A stretch of 64,000 nucleotides of DNA from Ptiloglossa arizonensis. Lineage: Eukaryota > Arthropoda > Insecta > Hymenoptera > Colletidae. The number at the start of each line of letters is the position of its first letter. Position 1 is the first letter of the stretch. The stretch covers positions 1 to 64,000 of the forward strand of contig NW_027479280.1 of NCBI RefSeq assembly GCF_051014685.1. Reading direction: 5' to 3'. A model generated the notes under the pieces. That model was not told where the DNA came from. It saw only the letters and a list, made by a program, of their open reading frames with translations, and did not search any database. Both the position numbers and the translations under genes were made by a program. This document shows positions 1 through 9,425 of the stretch, piece by piece.

Positions 1-3000
1 ATACCGTTGTAATCGGGCCAGTTTCTACTTTCAGATGCAACTGAAATTTTGCGGATTGGTCAATCCGATCGCGAGATATGGCAGTTTTGAGGTAAGAAAC
101 GCTTGAAAAACTCAAAATTTTCGCAGTCTGATGCTCGAAACGAATAACTAGTACGGCCTAGGGGAAAATTACTCATACCGTTGTAATCGGGCCAGTTTCT
201 ACTTTCAGATGCAACAGAAATTTTGGCGGATTGCTCAATCCGTTCGCGAGATATGGCAGTTTTGAGGTAAGAAACGATTGAAAAACTCAAAATTTTCGCA
301 GTTCTGATGCACGAAACGAATAACTAGAACGGCCTAGGAAAACTACTCAGACCGTTGTATTCGGGCAAGCTTCTACTTTCAGATGCAACTGAAATTTTGC
401 GGATTGGTCAATCCGTTCGCGAGATATGGCAGTTTTGAGGTAAGAAAACGCTTGAAAAACTCAAAATTTTCGCAGTTCTGATGCTCGAAACGAATAGCTA
501 GAACGGCCTAGGGGAAAACTACTCATACCGTTGTAATCGGGCCAGTTTCTACTTTCAGATGAAACAGAAATTTTGCGGATTGGTCAATCCGTTCGCGAGA
601 TATGGCAGTTTTGAGGTAAGAAACGCTTTAAAAACTCAAAAATTTTCGCAGTTCTGATGCTCGAAACGAATAACTAGAACGGCCTAGGGGAAAACTACTC
701 ATACCGTTGTAATCGGGCCAGTTTCTACTTTCAGATGCAACAGAAACTTTGCGGTATTGGTCAATCCGTTCGCGAGATATGGCAGTTTTGAGGTAAGAAA
801 CGCTTGAAAAACTCAAAATTTTCGCAGTTCTGATGCTCGAAACGAATAACTAGAACGGCCTAGGGGAAAACTACCCATACCGTTGTAATCGGGCCAGTTT
901 CAACTTTCAGATGCAACAGAAATTTTGCGGATTGGTCAATCCGTTCGCGAGATATGGCAGTTTTGATTGTAAGAAACGCTTGAAAAACTGAAATTTCGCA
1001 GTTCTGATGCTCGAAACGAATAACTAGAACGGCCTAGGGAAAACTACTCATACCGTTGTAATCGGCCAGTTTCTACTTTCAGATGCAGCTGAAATTTGCG
1101 GATTGGTCAATCCGATCGCGAGATATTGGCAGTTTTGAGGTAAGAAACGCTTGAAAAACTCAAAATTTCGCAGTTCTGGATGCCTCGAAACGAATAACTA
1201 GAACGGCCTAGGGGAAAACTACTCGGACCGTTGTAATCGGGCGAGTTTCTACTTTCAGATGCAACCGAACTTTGCGGACTGGTCAATCCGTTCGCGAGAT
1301 ATGGCAGTTTTTAGGTAAGAAACGCTTGAAAAACTCAAAATTTACGGCAGTTCTGATGCTCGAAACGAATGACTAGAACGGCCTAGGGGAAAACTACTCA
1401 GACCGTTGTAATCGGGCGAGTTTCTACTTTCAGATGCAACAGAAATTTTGCGGATTGGTCAATCCGTTCGCGAGATATGGCAGTTTTGAGGTAAGAAACG
1501 CTTGAAAAACTAAAAATTTACGCAGTTCTGATGCTCGAAACGAATGACCAGAACGGCCTAGGGAAAACTACTCAGACCGTTGTAATCGGGCGAGTTTCTA
1601 CTTTCAGATGCAACAGAAATTTTGCGGATTGGTCAATCCGTTCGCGAGATATGGCAGTTTTGAGGTAAGAAACGCTTGAAAAACTCAAAATTTTCGCAGT
1701 TCTGATGCTCGAAACGAATAACTAGAACGGCCTAGGGGAAAACTACTCAGACCGTTGTATTCGGGCAAGCTTCTACTTTCAGATGCAACTGAAATTTTGC
1801 GAATTGGTCAATCCGTTCGCGAGATATGGCAGTTTTGAGGTAAGAAACGCTTGAAAAACTCAAAATTTTCGCAGTTCTGATGCTCGAAACGAATAACTAG
1901 AACGGCCTAGGGGAAACTACTCAGACCGTTGTAATCGGGCGAGTTTCTACTTTCAGATGCAACAGAAATTTTGCGGATTCGCTCAATCCGTTCGCGAGAT
2001 ATGGCAGTTTTGAGGTAAGAAACGCTTGAAAAACTCAAATTTTCGCAGTTCTGATGCTCGAAACGAATAACTAGAACGGCCTAGGGGAAAACTACTCAGA
2101 CCGTCGTAATCGGGCGAGTTTCTACTTTCAGATGCAACAGAAATTTTGCGGATTGCTCAATCCGTTCGCGAGATATGGCAGTTTTGATGTAAGAAACGCT
2201 TGAAAAACTCAAAATTTTCGCAGTTCTGATGCTCGAAACGAATAACTAGAACGGCCTAGGGGAAAACTACTCAGACCGTTGTAATCGGGCGAGTTTCTAC
2301 TTTCAGATGCAACAGAAATTTGCGATTGCTCAATCCGTTCGCGAGATATGGCAGTTTGAGGTAAGAAACGCTTGAAAAACTCAAAAATTTCGCAGTTCTG
2401 ATGCTCGAAACGAATAACTAGAACGGCCTAGGGGAAAACTACTCAGACCGTTGTAATCGGGCGAGTTTCTACTTTCAGATGCAACAGAAATTTTGGGCGG
2501 ATTGCTCAATCCGTTCGCGAGATATGGCAGTTTGAGGTAAGAAACGCTTGAAAAACTCAAAATTTACGCAGTTCTGATGCTCGAAATGAATGACCAGAAC
2601 GGCCTAGGGGAAAACTACTCAGACCGATTGTAATCGGGCGAGTTTCTACTTTCAGATGCAACAGAAATTTTTGCGGATTGGTCAATCCGTTCGCGAGATA
2701 TGGCAGTTTTGAGGTAAGAAACGCTTGAAAAACTCAAAATTTTCGCAGTTCTGATGCTCGAAACGAATAACCTAGAACGGCCTAGGGGAAAACTACTCAT
2801 ACCGTTGTAATCGGGCCAGTTTCTACTTTCAGATGCAGCTGAAATTTTGCGGATTGGTCAATCCGATCGCGAGATATGGCAGTTTTGAGGTAAGAAACGC
2901 TTGAAAAACTCAAAATTTTCGCAGTTCTGATGCTCGAAACGAATAACTAGAACGGCCTAGGGGAAAACTACTCGGACCGTTGTAATCGGGCGAGTTTTCT

Positions 3001-3475
3001 ACTTCAGATGCAACTGAAACTTTGCGGACTGGTCAATCCGTTCGCGAGATATGGCAGTTTTAGGTAAGAAACGCTTGAAAAACTCAAAATTTACGCAGTT
3101 CTGATGCTCGAAACGAATGACTAGAACGGCCTAGGGGAAAACTACTCAGACCGTTGTAATCGGGCGAGTTTCTACTTTCAGATGCAACAGAAATTTTGCG
3201 GATTGGTCAATCCGTTCGCGAGATATGGCAGTTTTGAGGTAAGAAACGCTTGAAAAACTAAAAATTTACGCAGTTCTGATGCTCGAAACGAATGACCAGA
3301 ACGGCCTAGGGAAAACAACTCAGACCGTTGTAATCGGGCGAGTTTCTACTTTCAGATGCAACAGAAATTTTGCGGATTGGTCAATCCGTTCGCGAGATAT
3401 GGCAGTTTTGAGGTAAGAAACGCTTGAAAAACTCAAAATTTTCGAAGTTCTGATGCTCGAAACGAATAAATAGAA
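1..3475 (+). repeat. Left segment with frequent monomer-length changes
   Basis: The CGGCC anchors lie at 154, 330, 504, 680, 856, 1030, 1204, 1379, 1554, 1728, 1903, 2077, 2252, 2424, 2600, 2778, 2953, 3127, 3302 and 3476. Thirteen of these nineteen spacings are not 175; they range from 172 to 178. The changes are mostly one-base gains or losses, often in short homopolymers (GGGCGG near 2496, GATTGTAAG near 966, AGGGAAAAC near 1036). To the right of 3476 the 175-bp register is unbroken to about 53 kb. Base substitutions here still follow the ordinary monomer types, so the segment is normal array carrying an excess of small indels. Sequencing or assembly error at a contig edge is a likely cause; true divergence is the alternative. 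Confidence 0.9.
154..1203 (+). repeat. Six-monomer block repeated near 37951-39000
   Basis: This block shares private variants, in the same order, with 37951-39000, about 216 monomers away. They are: a CGATTGAAAA monomer; an unusual E monomer that keeps GCGGATTGG; a GATGAAACAG monomer with GCTTTAAAAAC; a plain CATACCG/CAACAG monomer; a CAGTTTCAACTTTC monomer with AAACTGAAA; then a GCAGC-bearing A-like monomer. The left copy differs mainly by small indels. After the block the two sites diverge: the next B monomer has GCGGACTGG on the left and GCGGATTGG on the right. Confidence 0.85.
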
Positions 3476-4350
3476 CGGCCTAGGGGAAAACTACTCATAC
3501 CGTTGTAATCGGGCCAGTTTCTACTTTCAGATGCAGCTGAAATTTTGCGGATTGGTCAATCCGATCGCGAGATATGGCAGTTTTGAGGTAAGAAACGCTT
3601 GAAGAACTCAAAATTTTCGCAGTTCTGATGCTCGAAACGAATAACTAGAACGGCCTAGGGGAAAACTACTCGGACCGTTGTAACCGGGCGAGTTTCTACT
3701 TTCAGATGCAACTGAAACTTTGCGGACTGGTCAATCCGTTCGCGAGATATGGCAGTTTTTAGGTAAGAAACGCTTGAAAAACTCAAAATTTACGCAGTTC
3801 TGATGCTCGAAACGAATGACTAGAACGGCCTAGGGGAAAACTACTCAGACCGTTGTAATCGGGCGAGTTTCTACTTTCAGATGCAACAGAAATTTTGCGG
3901 ATTGGTCAATCCGTTCGCGAGATATGGCAGTTTTGAGGTAAGAAACGCTTGAAAAACTAAAAATTTACGCAGTTCTGATGCTCGAAACGAATGACCAGAA
4001 CGGCCTAGGGGAAAACTACTCAGACCGTTGTAATCGGGCGAGTTTCTACTTTCAGATGCAACAGAAATTTTGCGGATTGGTCAATCCGTTCGCGAGATAT
4101 GGCAGTTTTGAGGTAAGAAACGCTTGAAAAACTCAAAATTTTCGCAGTTCTGATGCTCGAAACGAATAACTAGAACGGCCAAGGGGAAAACTACTCAGAC
4201 CGTTGTATTCGGGCAAGCTTCTACTTTCAGATGCAACTGAAATTTTGCGAATTGGTCAATCCGTTCGCGAGATATGGCAGTTTTGAGGTAAGAAACGCTT
4301 GAAAAACTCAAAATTTTCGCAGTTCTGATACTCGAAACGAATAACTAGAA
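1728..4350 (+). repeat. HOR block E-F-G-F-I-D-A-B-C-D-A-B-C-D-E, copy 1
   Basis: Fifteen monomers whose order and private marks recur at 6276-8900, an offset of 26 monomers (4550 bp). Shared marks include CCGTCGTAAT in the G monomer, GAATGACC after GAAATG in the I monomer, GAAGAACTC in the second A, TAACCGGG in the following B, and CCAAGGGG plus GATACTCG around the closing E. The left copy carries small indels up to 3476 and is clean afterwards. Confidence 0.85.
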
Positions 4351-5472
4351 CGGCCTAGGGGAAAACTACTCAGACCGTTGTAATCGGGCGAGTTTCTACT
4401 TTCAGATGCAACAGAAATTTTGCGGATTGCTCAATCCGTTCGCGAGATATGGCAGTTTTGAGGTAAGAAACGCTTGAAAAACTCAAAATTTTCGCAGTTC
4501 TGATGCTCGAAACGAATAACTAGAACGGCCTAGGGGAAAACTACTCAGACCGTTGTAATCGGGCGAGTTTCTACTTTCAGATGCAACAGAAATTTTGCGG
4601 ATTGCTCAATCCGTTCGCGAGATATGGCAGTTTTGAGGTAAGAAACGCTTGAAAAACTCAAAATTTACGCAGTTCTGATGCTCGAAATGAATGACCAGAA
4701 CGGCCTAGGGGAAAACTACTCAGACCGTTGTAATCGGGCGAGTTTCTACTTTCAGATGCAACAGAAATTTTGCGGATTGGTCAATCCGTTCGCGAGATAT
4801 GGCAGTTTTGAGGTAAGAAACGCTTGAAAAACTCAAAATTTTCGCAGTTCTGATGCTCGAAACGAATAACTAGAACGGCCTAGGGGAAAACTACTCATAC
4901 CGTTGTAATCGGGCCAGTTTCTACTTTCAGATGCAGCTGAAATTTTGCGGATTGGTCAATCCGATCGCGAGATATGGCAGTTTTGAGGTAAGAAACGCTT
5001 GAAAAACTCAAAATTTTCGCAGTTCTGATGCTCGAAACGAATAACTAGAACGGCCTAGGGGAAAACTACTCGGACCGTTGTAATCGGGCGAGTTTCTACT
5101 TTCAGATGCAACTGAAACTTTGCGGACTGGTCAATCCGTTCGCGAGATATGGCAGTTTTTAGGTAAGAAACGCTTGAAAAACTCAAAATTTACGCCGTTC
5201 TGATGCTCGAAACGAATGACTAGAACGGCCTAGGGGAAAACTACTCAGACCGTTGTAATCGGGCGAGTTTCTACTTTCAGATGCAACAGAAATTTTGCGG
5301 ATTGGTCAATCCGTTCGCGCGATATGGCAGTTTTGAGGTAAGAAACGCTTGAAAAACTAAAAATTTACGCAGTTCTGATGCTCGAAACGAATGACCAGAA
5401 CGGCCTAGGGGAAAACTACTCAGACCGTTGTAATCGGGCGAGTTTCTACTTTCAGATGCAACAGAAATTTTG

Positions 5473-5488
5473 CGGATTGGTCAATCCG
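5473..5488. other. Perfect 7-bp-arm dyad present in many monomers (example)
   Basis: CGGATTG, two central bases, CAATCCG: a perfect inverted repeat with 7-bp arms and a 2-bp centre (GT here). F, G and I monomers change the centre to CT, and the rare GATTGCACAA form to CA, leaving the arms intact. Types B (GGACTGG), E (GCGAATTGG) and a'' (GGTTTGG) each carry one arm mismatch. The element sits directly beside the TTCGCGAGATATGG segment. Short dyads are reported from many centromeric satellites; a role here is inference. Confidence 0.7.
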
Positions 5489-5504
5489 TTCGCGAGATAT
5501 GGCA
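5488..5504 (+). promoter_or_regulatory. Partial CENP-B-box-like match (example)
   Basis: Against the 17-bp CENP-B box core pattern nTTCGnnnnAnnCGGGn, the segment G-TTCG-CGAG-A-TA-TGGC-A matches 7 of the 9 fixed positions; the final CGGG is TGGC. It overlaps the last base of the dyad. A and a monomers have GATCG in place of GTTCG and so fall to 6 of 9, while most other types keep it. A 7/9 match can arise by chance, so protein binding is unproven. Confidence 0.3.
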
Positions 5505-5564
5505 GTTTTGAGGTAAGAAACGCTTGAAAAACTCAAATTTTTCGCAGTTCTGATGCTCGAAACG
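5502..5564 (+). repeat. Internal 42-bp-spaced sub-repeat within the monomer (example)
   Basis: GCAGTTTTGAGGTAAGAAACG (5502-5522 region) and GCAGTTCTGATGC..CGAAACG (5544-5564 region) align without gaps at 16 of 21 positions, 42 bp apart. AAATTT-rich sequence precedes both. This suggests that part of the monomer arose from an older, shorter repeat. Other parts of the monomer show no comparable match by eye. Confidence 0.5.
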
Positions 5565-6275
5565 AATAACTAGAACGGCCTAGGGGAAAACTACTCATAC
5601 CGTTGTAATCGGGCCAGTTTCTACTTTCAGATGCAGCTGAAATTTTGGGGATCGGTCAATCCGATCGCGAGATATGGCAGTTTTGAGGTAAGAAACGCTT
5701 GAAAAACTCAAAATTTTCGCAGTTCTGATGCTCGAAACGAATAACTAGAACGGCCTAGGGGAAAACTACTCGGACCGTTGTAACCGGGCGAGTTTCTACT
5801 TTCAGATGCAACTGAAACTTTGCGGACTGGTCAATCCGTTCGCGAGATATGGCAGTTTTTAGGTAAGAAACGCTTGAAAAACTCAAAATTTACGCAGTTC
5901 TGATGCTCGAAACGAATGACTAGAACGGCCTAGGGGAAAACTACTCAGACCGTTGTAATCGGGCGAGTTTCTACTTTCAGATGCAACAGAAATTTTGCGG
6001 ATTGGTCAATCCGTTCGCGAGATATGGCAGTTTTGAGGTAAGAAACGCTTGAAAAACTAAAAATTTACGCAGTTCTGATGCTCGAAACGAATGACCAGAA
6101 CGGCCTAGGGGAAAACTACTCAGACCGTTGTAATCGGGCGAGTTTCTACTTTCAGATGCAACAGAAATTTTGCGGATTGGTCAATCCGTTCGCGAGATAT
6201 GGCAGTTTTGAGGTAAGAAACGCTTGAAAAACTCAAAATTTTCGCAGTTCTGATGCTCGAAACGAATAACTAGAA

Positions 6276-8900
6276 CGGCCAAGGGGAAAACTACTCAGAC
6301 CGTTGTATTCGGGCAAGCTTCTACTTTCAGATGCAACTGAAATTTTGCGAATTGGTCAATCCGTTCGCGAGATATGGCAGTTTTGAGGTAAGAAACGCTT
6401 GAAAAACTCAAAATTTTCGCAGTTCTGATACTCGTAACGAATAACTAGAACGGCCTAGGGGAAAACTACTCAGACCGTTGTAATCGGGCGAGTTTCTACT
6501 TTCAGATGCAACAGAAATTTTGCGGATTGCTCAATCCGTTCGCGAGATATGGCAGTTTTGAGGTAAGAAACGCTTGAAAAACTCAAAATTTTCGCAGTTC
6601 TGATGCTCGAAACGAATAACTAGAACGGCCTAGGGGAAAACTACTCAGACCGTCGTAATCGGGCGAGTTTCTACTTTCAGATGCAACAGAAATTTTGCGG
6701 ATTGCTCAATCCGTTCGCGAGATATGGCAGTTTTGATGTAAGAAACGCTTGAAAAACTCAAAATTTTCGCAGTTCTGATGCTCGAAACGAATAACTAGAA
6801 CGGCCTAGGGGAAAACTACTCAGACCGTTGTAATCGGGCGAGTTTCTACTTTCAGATGCAACAGAAATTTTGCGGATTGCTCAATCCGTTCGCGAGATAT
6901 GGCAGTTTTGAGGTAAGAAACGCTTGAAAAACTCAAAATTTTCGCAGTTCTGATGCTCGAAACGAATAACTAGAACGGCCTAGGGGAAAACTACTCAGAC
7001 CGTTGTAATCGGGCGAGTTTCTACTTTCAGATGCAACAGAAATTTTGCGGATTGCTCAATCCGTTCGCGAGATATGGCAGTTTTGAGGTAAGAAACGCTT
7101 GAAAAACTCAAAATTTACGCAGTTCTGATGCTCGAAATGAATGACCAGAACGGCCTAGGGGAAAACTACTCAGACCGTTGTAATCGGGCGAGTTTCTACT
7201 TTCAGATGCAACAGAAATTTTGCGGATTGGTCAATCCGTTCGCGAGATATGGCAGTTTTGAGGTAAGAAACGCTTGAAAAACTCAAAATTTTCGCAGTTC
7301 TGATGCTCGAAACGAATAACTAGAACGGCCTAGGGGAAAACTACTCATACCGTTGTAATCGGGCCAGTTTCTACTTTCAGATGCAGCTGAAATTTTGCGG
7401 ATTGGTCAATCCGATCGCGAGATATGGCAGTTTTGAGGTAAGAAACGCTTGAAAAACTCAAAATTTTCGCAGTTCTGATGCTCGAAACGAATAACTAGAA
7501 CGGCCTAGGGGAAAACTACTCGGACCGTTGTAATCGGGCGAGTTTCTACTTTCAGATGCAACTGAAACTTTGCGGACTGGTCAATCCGTTCGCGAGATAT
7601 GGCAGTTTTTAGGTAAGAAACGCTTGAAAAACTCAAAATTTACGCAGTTCTGATGCTCGAAACGAATGACTAGAACGGCCTAGGGGAAAACTACTCAGAC
7701 CGTTGTAATCGGGCGAGTTTCTACTTTCAGATGCAACAGAAATTTTGCGGATTGGTCAATCCGTTCGCGAGATATGGCAGTTTTGAGGTAAGAAACGCTT
7801 GAAAAACTAAAAATTTACGCAGTTCTGATGCTCGAAACGAATGACCAGAACGGCCTAGGGGAAAACTACTCAGACCGTTGTAATCGGGCGAGTTTCTACT
7901 TTCAGATGCAACAGAAATTTTGCGGATTGGTCAATCCGTTCGCGAGATATGGCAGTTTTGAGGTAAGAAACGCTTGAAAAACTCAAAATTTTCGCAGTTC
8001 TGATGCTCGAAACGAATAACTAGAACGGCCTAGGGGAAAACTACTCATACCGTTGTAATCGGGCCAGTTTCTACTTTCAGATGCAGCTGAAATTTTGCGG
8101 ATTGGTCAATCCGATCGCGAGATATGGCAGTTTTGAGGTAAGAAACGCTTGAAGAACTCAAAATTTTCGCAGTTCTGATGCTCGAAACGAATAACTAGAA
8201 CGGCCTAGGGGAAAACTACTCGGACCGTTGTAACCGGGCGAGTTTCTACTTTCAGATGCAACTGAAACTTTGCGGACTGGTCAATCCGTTCGCGAGATAT
8301 GGCAGTTTTTAGGTAAGAAACGCTTGAAATACTCAAAATTTACGCAGTTCTGATGCTCGAAACGAATGACTAGAACGGCCTAGGGGAAAACTACTCAGAC
8401 CGTTGTAATCGGGCGAGTTTCTACTTTCAGATGCAACAGAAATTTTGCGGATTGGTCAATCCGTTCGCGAGATATGGCAGTTTTGAGGTAAGAAACGCTT
8501 GAAAAACTAAAAATTTACGCAGTTCTGATGCTCGAAACGAATGACCAGAACGGCCTAGGGGAAAACTACTCAGACCGTTGTAATCGGGCGAGTTTCTACT
8601 TTCAGATGCAACAGAAATTTTGCGGATTGGTCAATCCGTTCGCGAGATATGGCAGTTTTGAGGTAAGAAACGCTTGAAAAACTCAAAATTTTCGCAGTTC
8701 TGATGCTCGAAACGAATAACTAGAACGGCCAAGGGGAAAACTACTCAGACCGTTGTATTCGGGCAAGCTTCTACTTTCAGATGCAACTGAAATTTTGCGA
8801 ATTGGTCAATCCGTTCGCGAGATATGGCAGTTTTGAGGTAAGAAACGCTTGAAAAACTCAAAATTTTCGCAGTTCTGATACTCGAAACGAATAACTAGAA
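6276..8900 (+). repeat. HOR block E-F-G-F-I-D-A-B-C-D-A-B-C-D-E, copy 2
   Basis: Second copy of the block at 1728-4350. It is clean 175-bp register throughout. Private differences from copy 1 include GATACTCGTAAC in the first E and GAAATACTC in the second B (near 8326). That second-B change recurs near 10601 and 12176, so this B variant was itself later spread in the 9-monomer HOR. Confidence 0.85.
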
Positions 8901-9425
8901 CGGCCTAGGGGAAAACTACTCAGACCGTTGTAATCGGGCGAGTCTCTACTTTCAGATGCAACAGAAATTTTGCGGATTGGTCAATCCGTTCGCGAGATAT
9001 GGCAGTTTTGAGGTAAGAAACGCTTGAAAAACTCAAAATTTTCGCAGTTCTGATGCTCGAAACGAATAACTAGAACGGCCTAGGGGAAAACTACTCATAC
9101 CGTTGTAATCGGGCCAGTTTCTACTTTCAGATGCAGCTGAAATTTTGCGGATTGGTCAATCCGATCGCGAGATATGGCAGTTTTGAGGTAAGAAACGCTT
9201 GAAGAACTCAAAATTTTCGCAGTTCTGATGCTCGAAACGAATAACTAGAACGGCCTAGGGGAAAACTACTCAGACCGTTGTAATCGGGCGAGTTTCTACT
9301 TTCAGATGCAACAGAAATTTTGCGGATTGCTCAATCCGTTCGCGAGATATGGCAGTTTTGAGGTAAGAAACGCTTGAAAAACTCAAAATTTTCGCAGTTC
9401 TGATGCTCGAAACGAATAACTAGAA

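Larger units (their letters stand above)
5456..5512 (+). other. Exon-like cassette: acceptor-like site, 57-nt open frame, donor-like site (example)
   Basis: A pyrimidine-rich TTTCTACTTTCAG ends at 5455, resembling a 3' splice site. The next 57 nt start with ATG, contain no stop and would read MQQKFCGLVNPFARYGSFE. They are followed by GAG then GTAAG (GT at 5513), resembling a 5' splice site. The length is a multiple of three, so joining successive cassettes across the 118-nt remainder would keep frame. Most types keep the CAG and GT; type B ends the frame with TAG. It is repeated in hundreds of monomers but may be coincidental. No gene is claimed. Confidence 0.25.
5401..5575 (+). repeat. Representative 175-bp monomer (type D, near consensus)
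   Basis: A clean example unit that begins at CGGCCTAGG and ends just before the next CGGCC. In order it holds: the palindrome CCTAGG; CAGACCGTTG; GGGCGAG; a pyrimidine-rich TTTCTACTTTCAG; ATGCAACAG; the dyad around GGATTGGTCAATCC; TTCGCGAGATATGG; GCAGTTTTGAGGTAAG; an A-rich stretch; TTTTCGCAGTTCTGATGC; and CGAATAACTAG. TCGCGA and CCTAGG are present in most copies, so a complete digest at either site should give a 175-bp ladder. This copy has one local variant (AAATTTTTCGC in place of AAAATTTTCGC). Its coordinates anchor the sub-monomer features listed below. Confidence 0.95.

Noticed and set aside
60..290. Minus-strand open frame of 76 codons
   Set aside because: It begins with TTG, runs through satellite monomers, and depends on local indels to stay open. 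175 is not a multiple of three, so frames shift each unit. It is not a gene.
628..816. Minus-strand open frame of 62 codons
   Set aside because: Same repeat-derived frame in the indel-rich left segment; no independent coding evidence.
2615..2800. Minus-strand open frame of 61 codons starting at ATG
   Set aside because: Product of local indels in satellite monomers; the protein is the translated repeat and nothing else.
5488..5504. Calling a functional CENP-B box
   Set aside because: Two of the nine fixed positions fail (TGGC for CGGG). It is kept only as a partial match.
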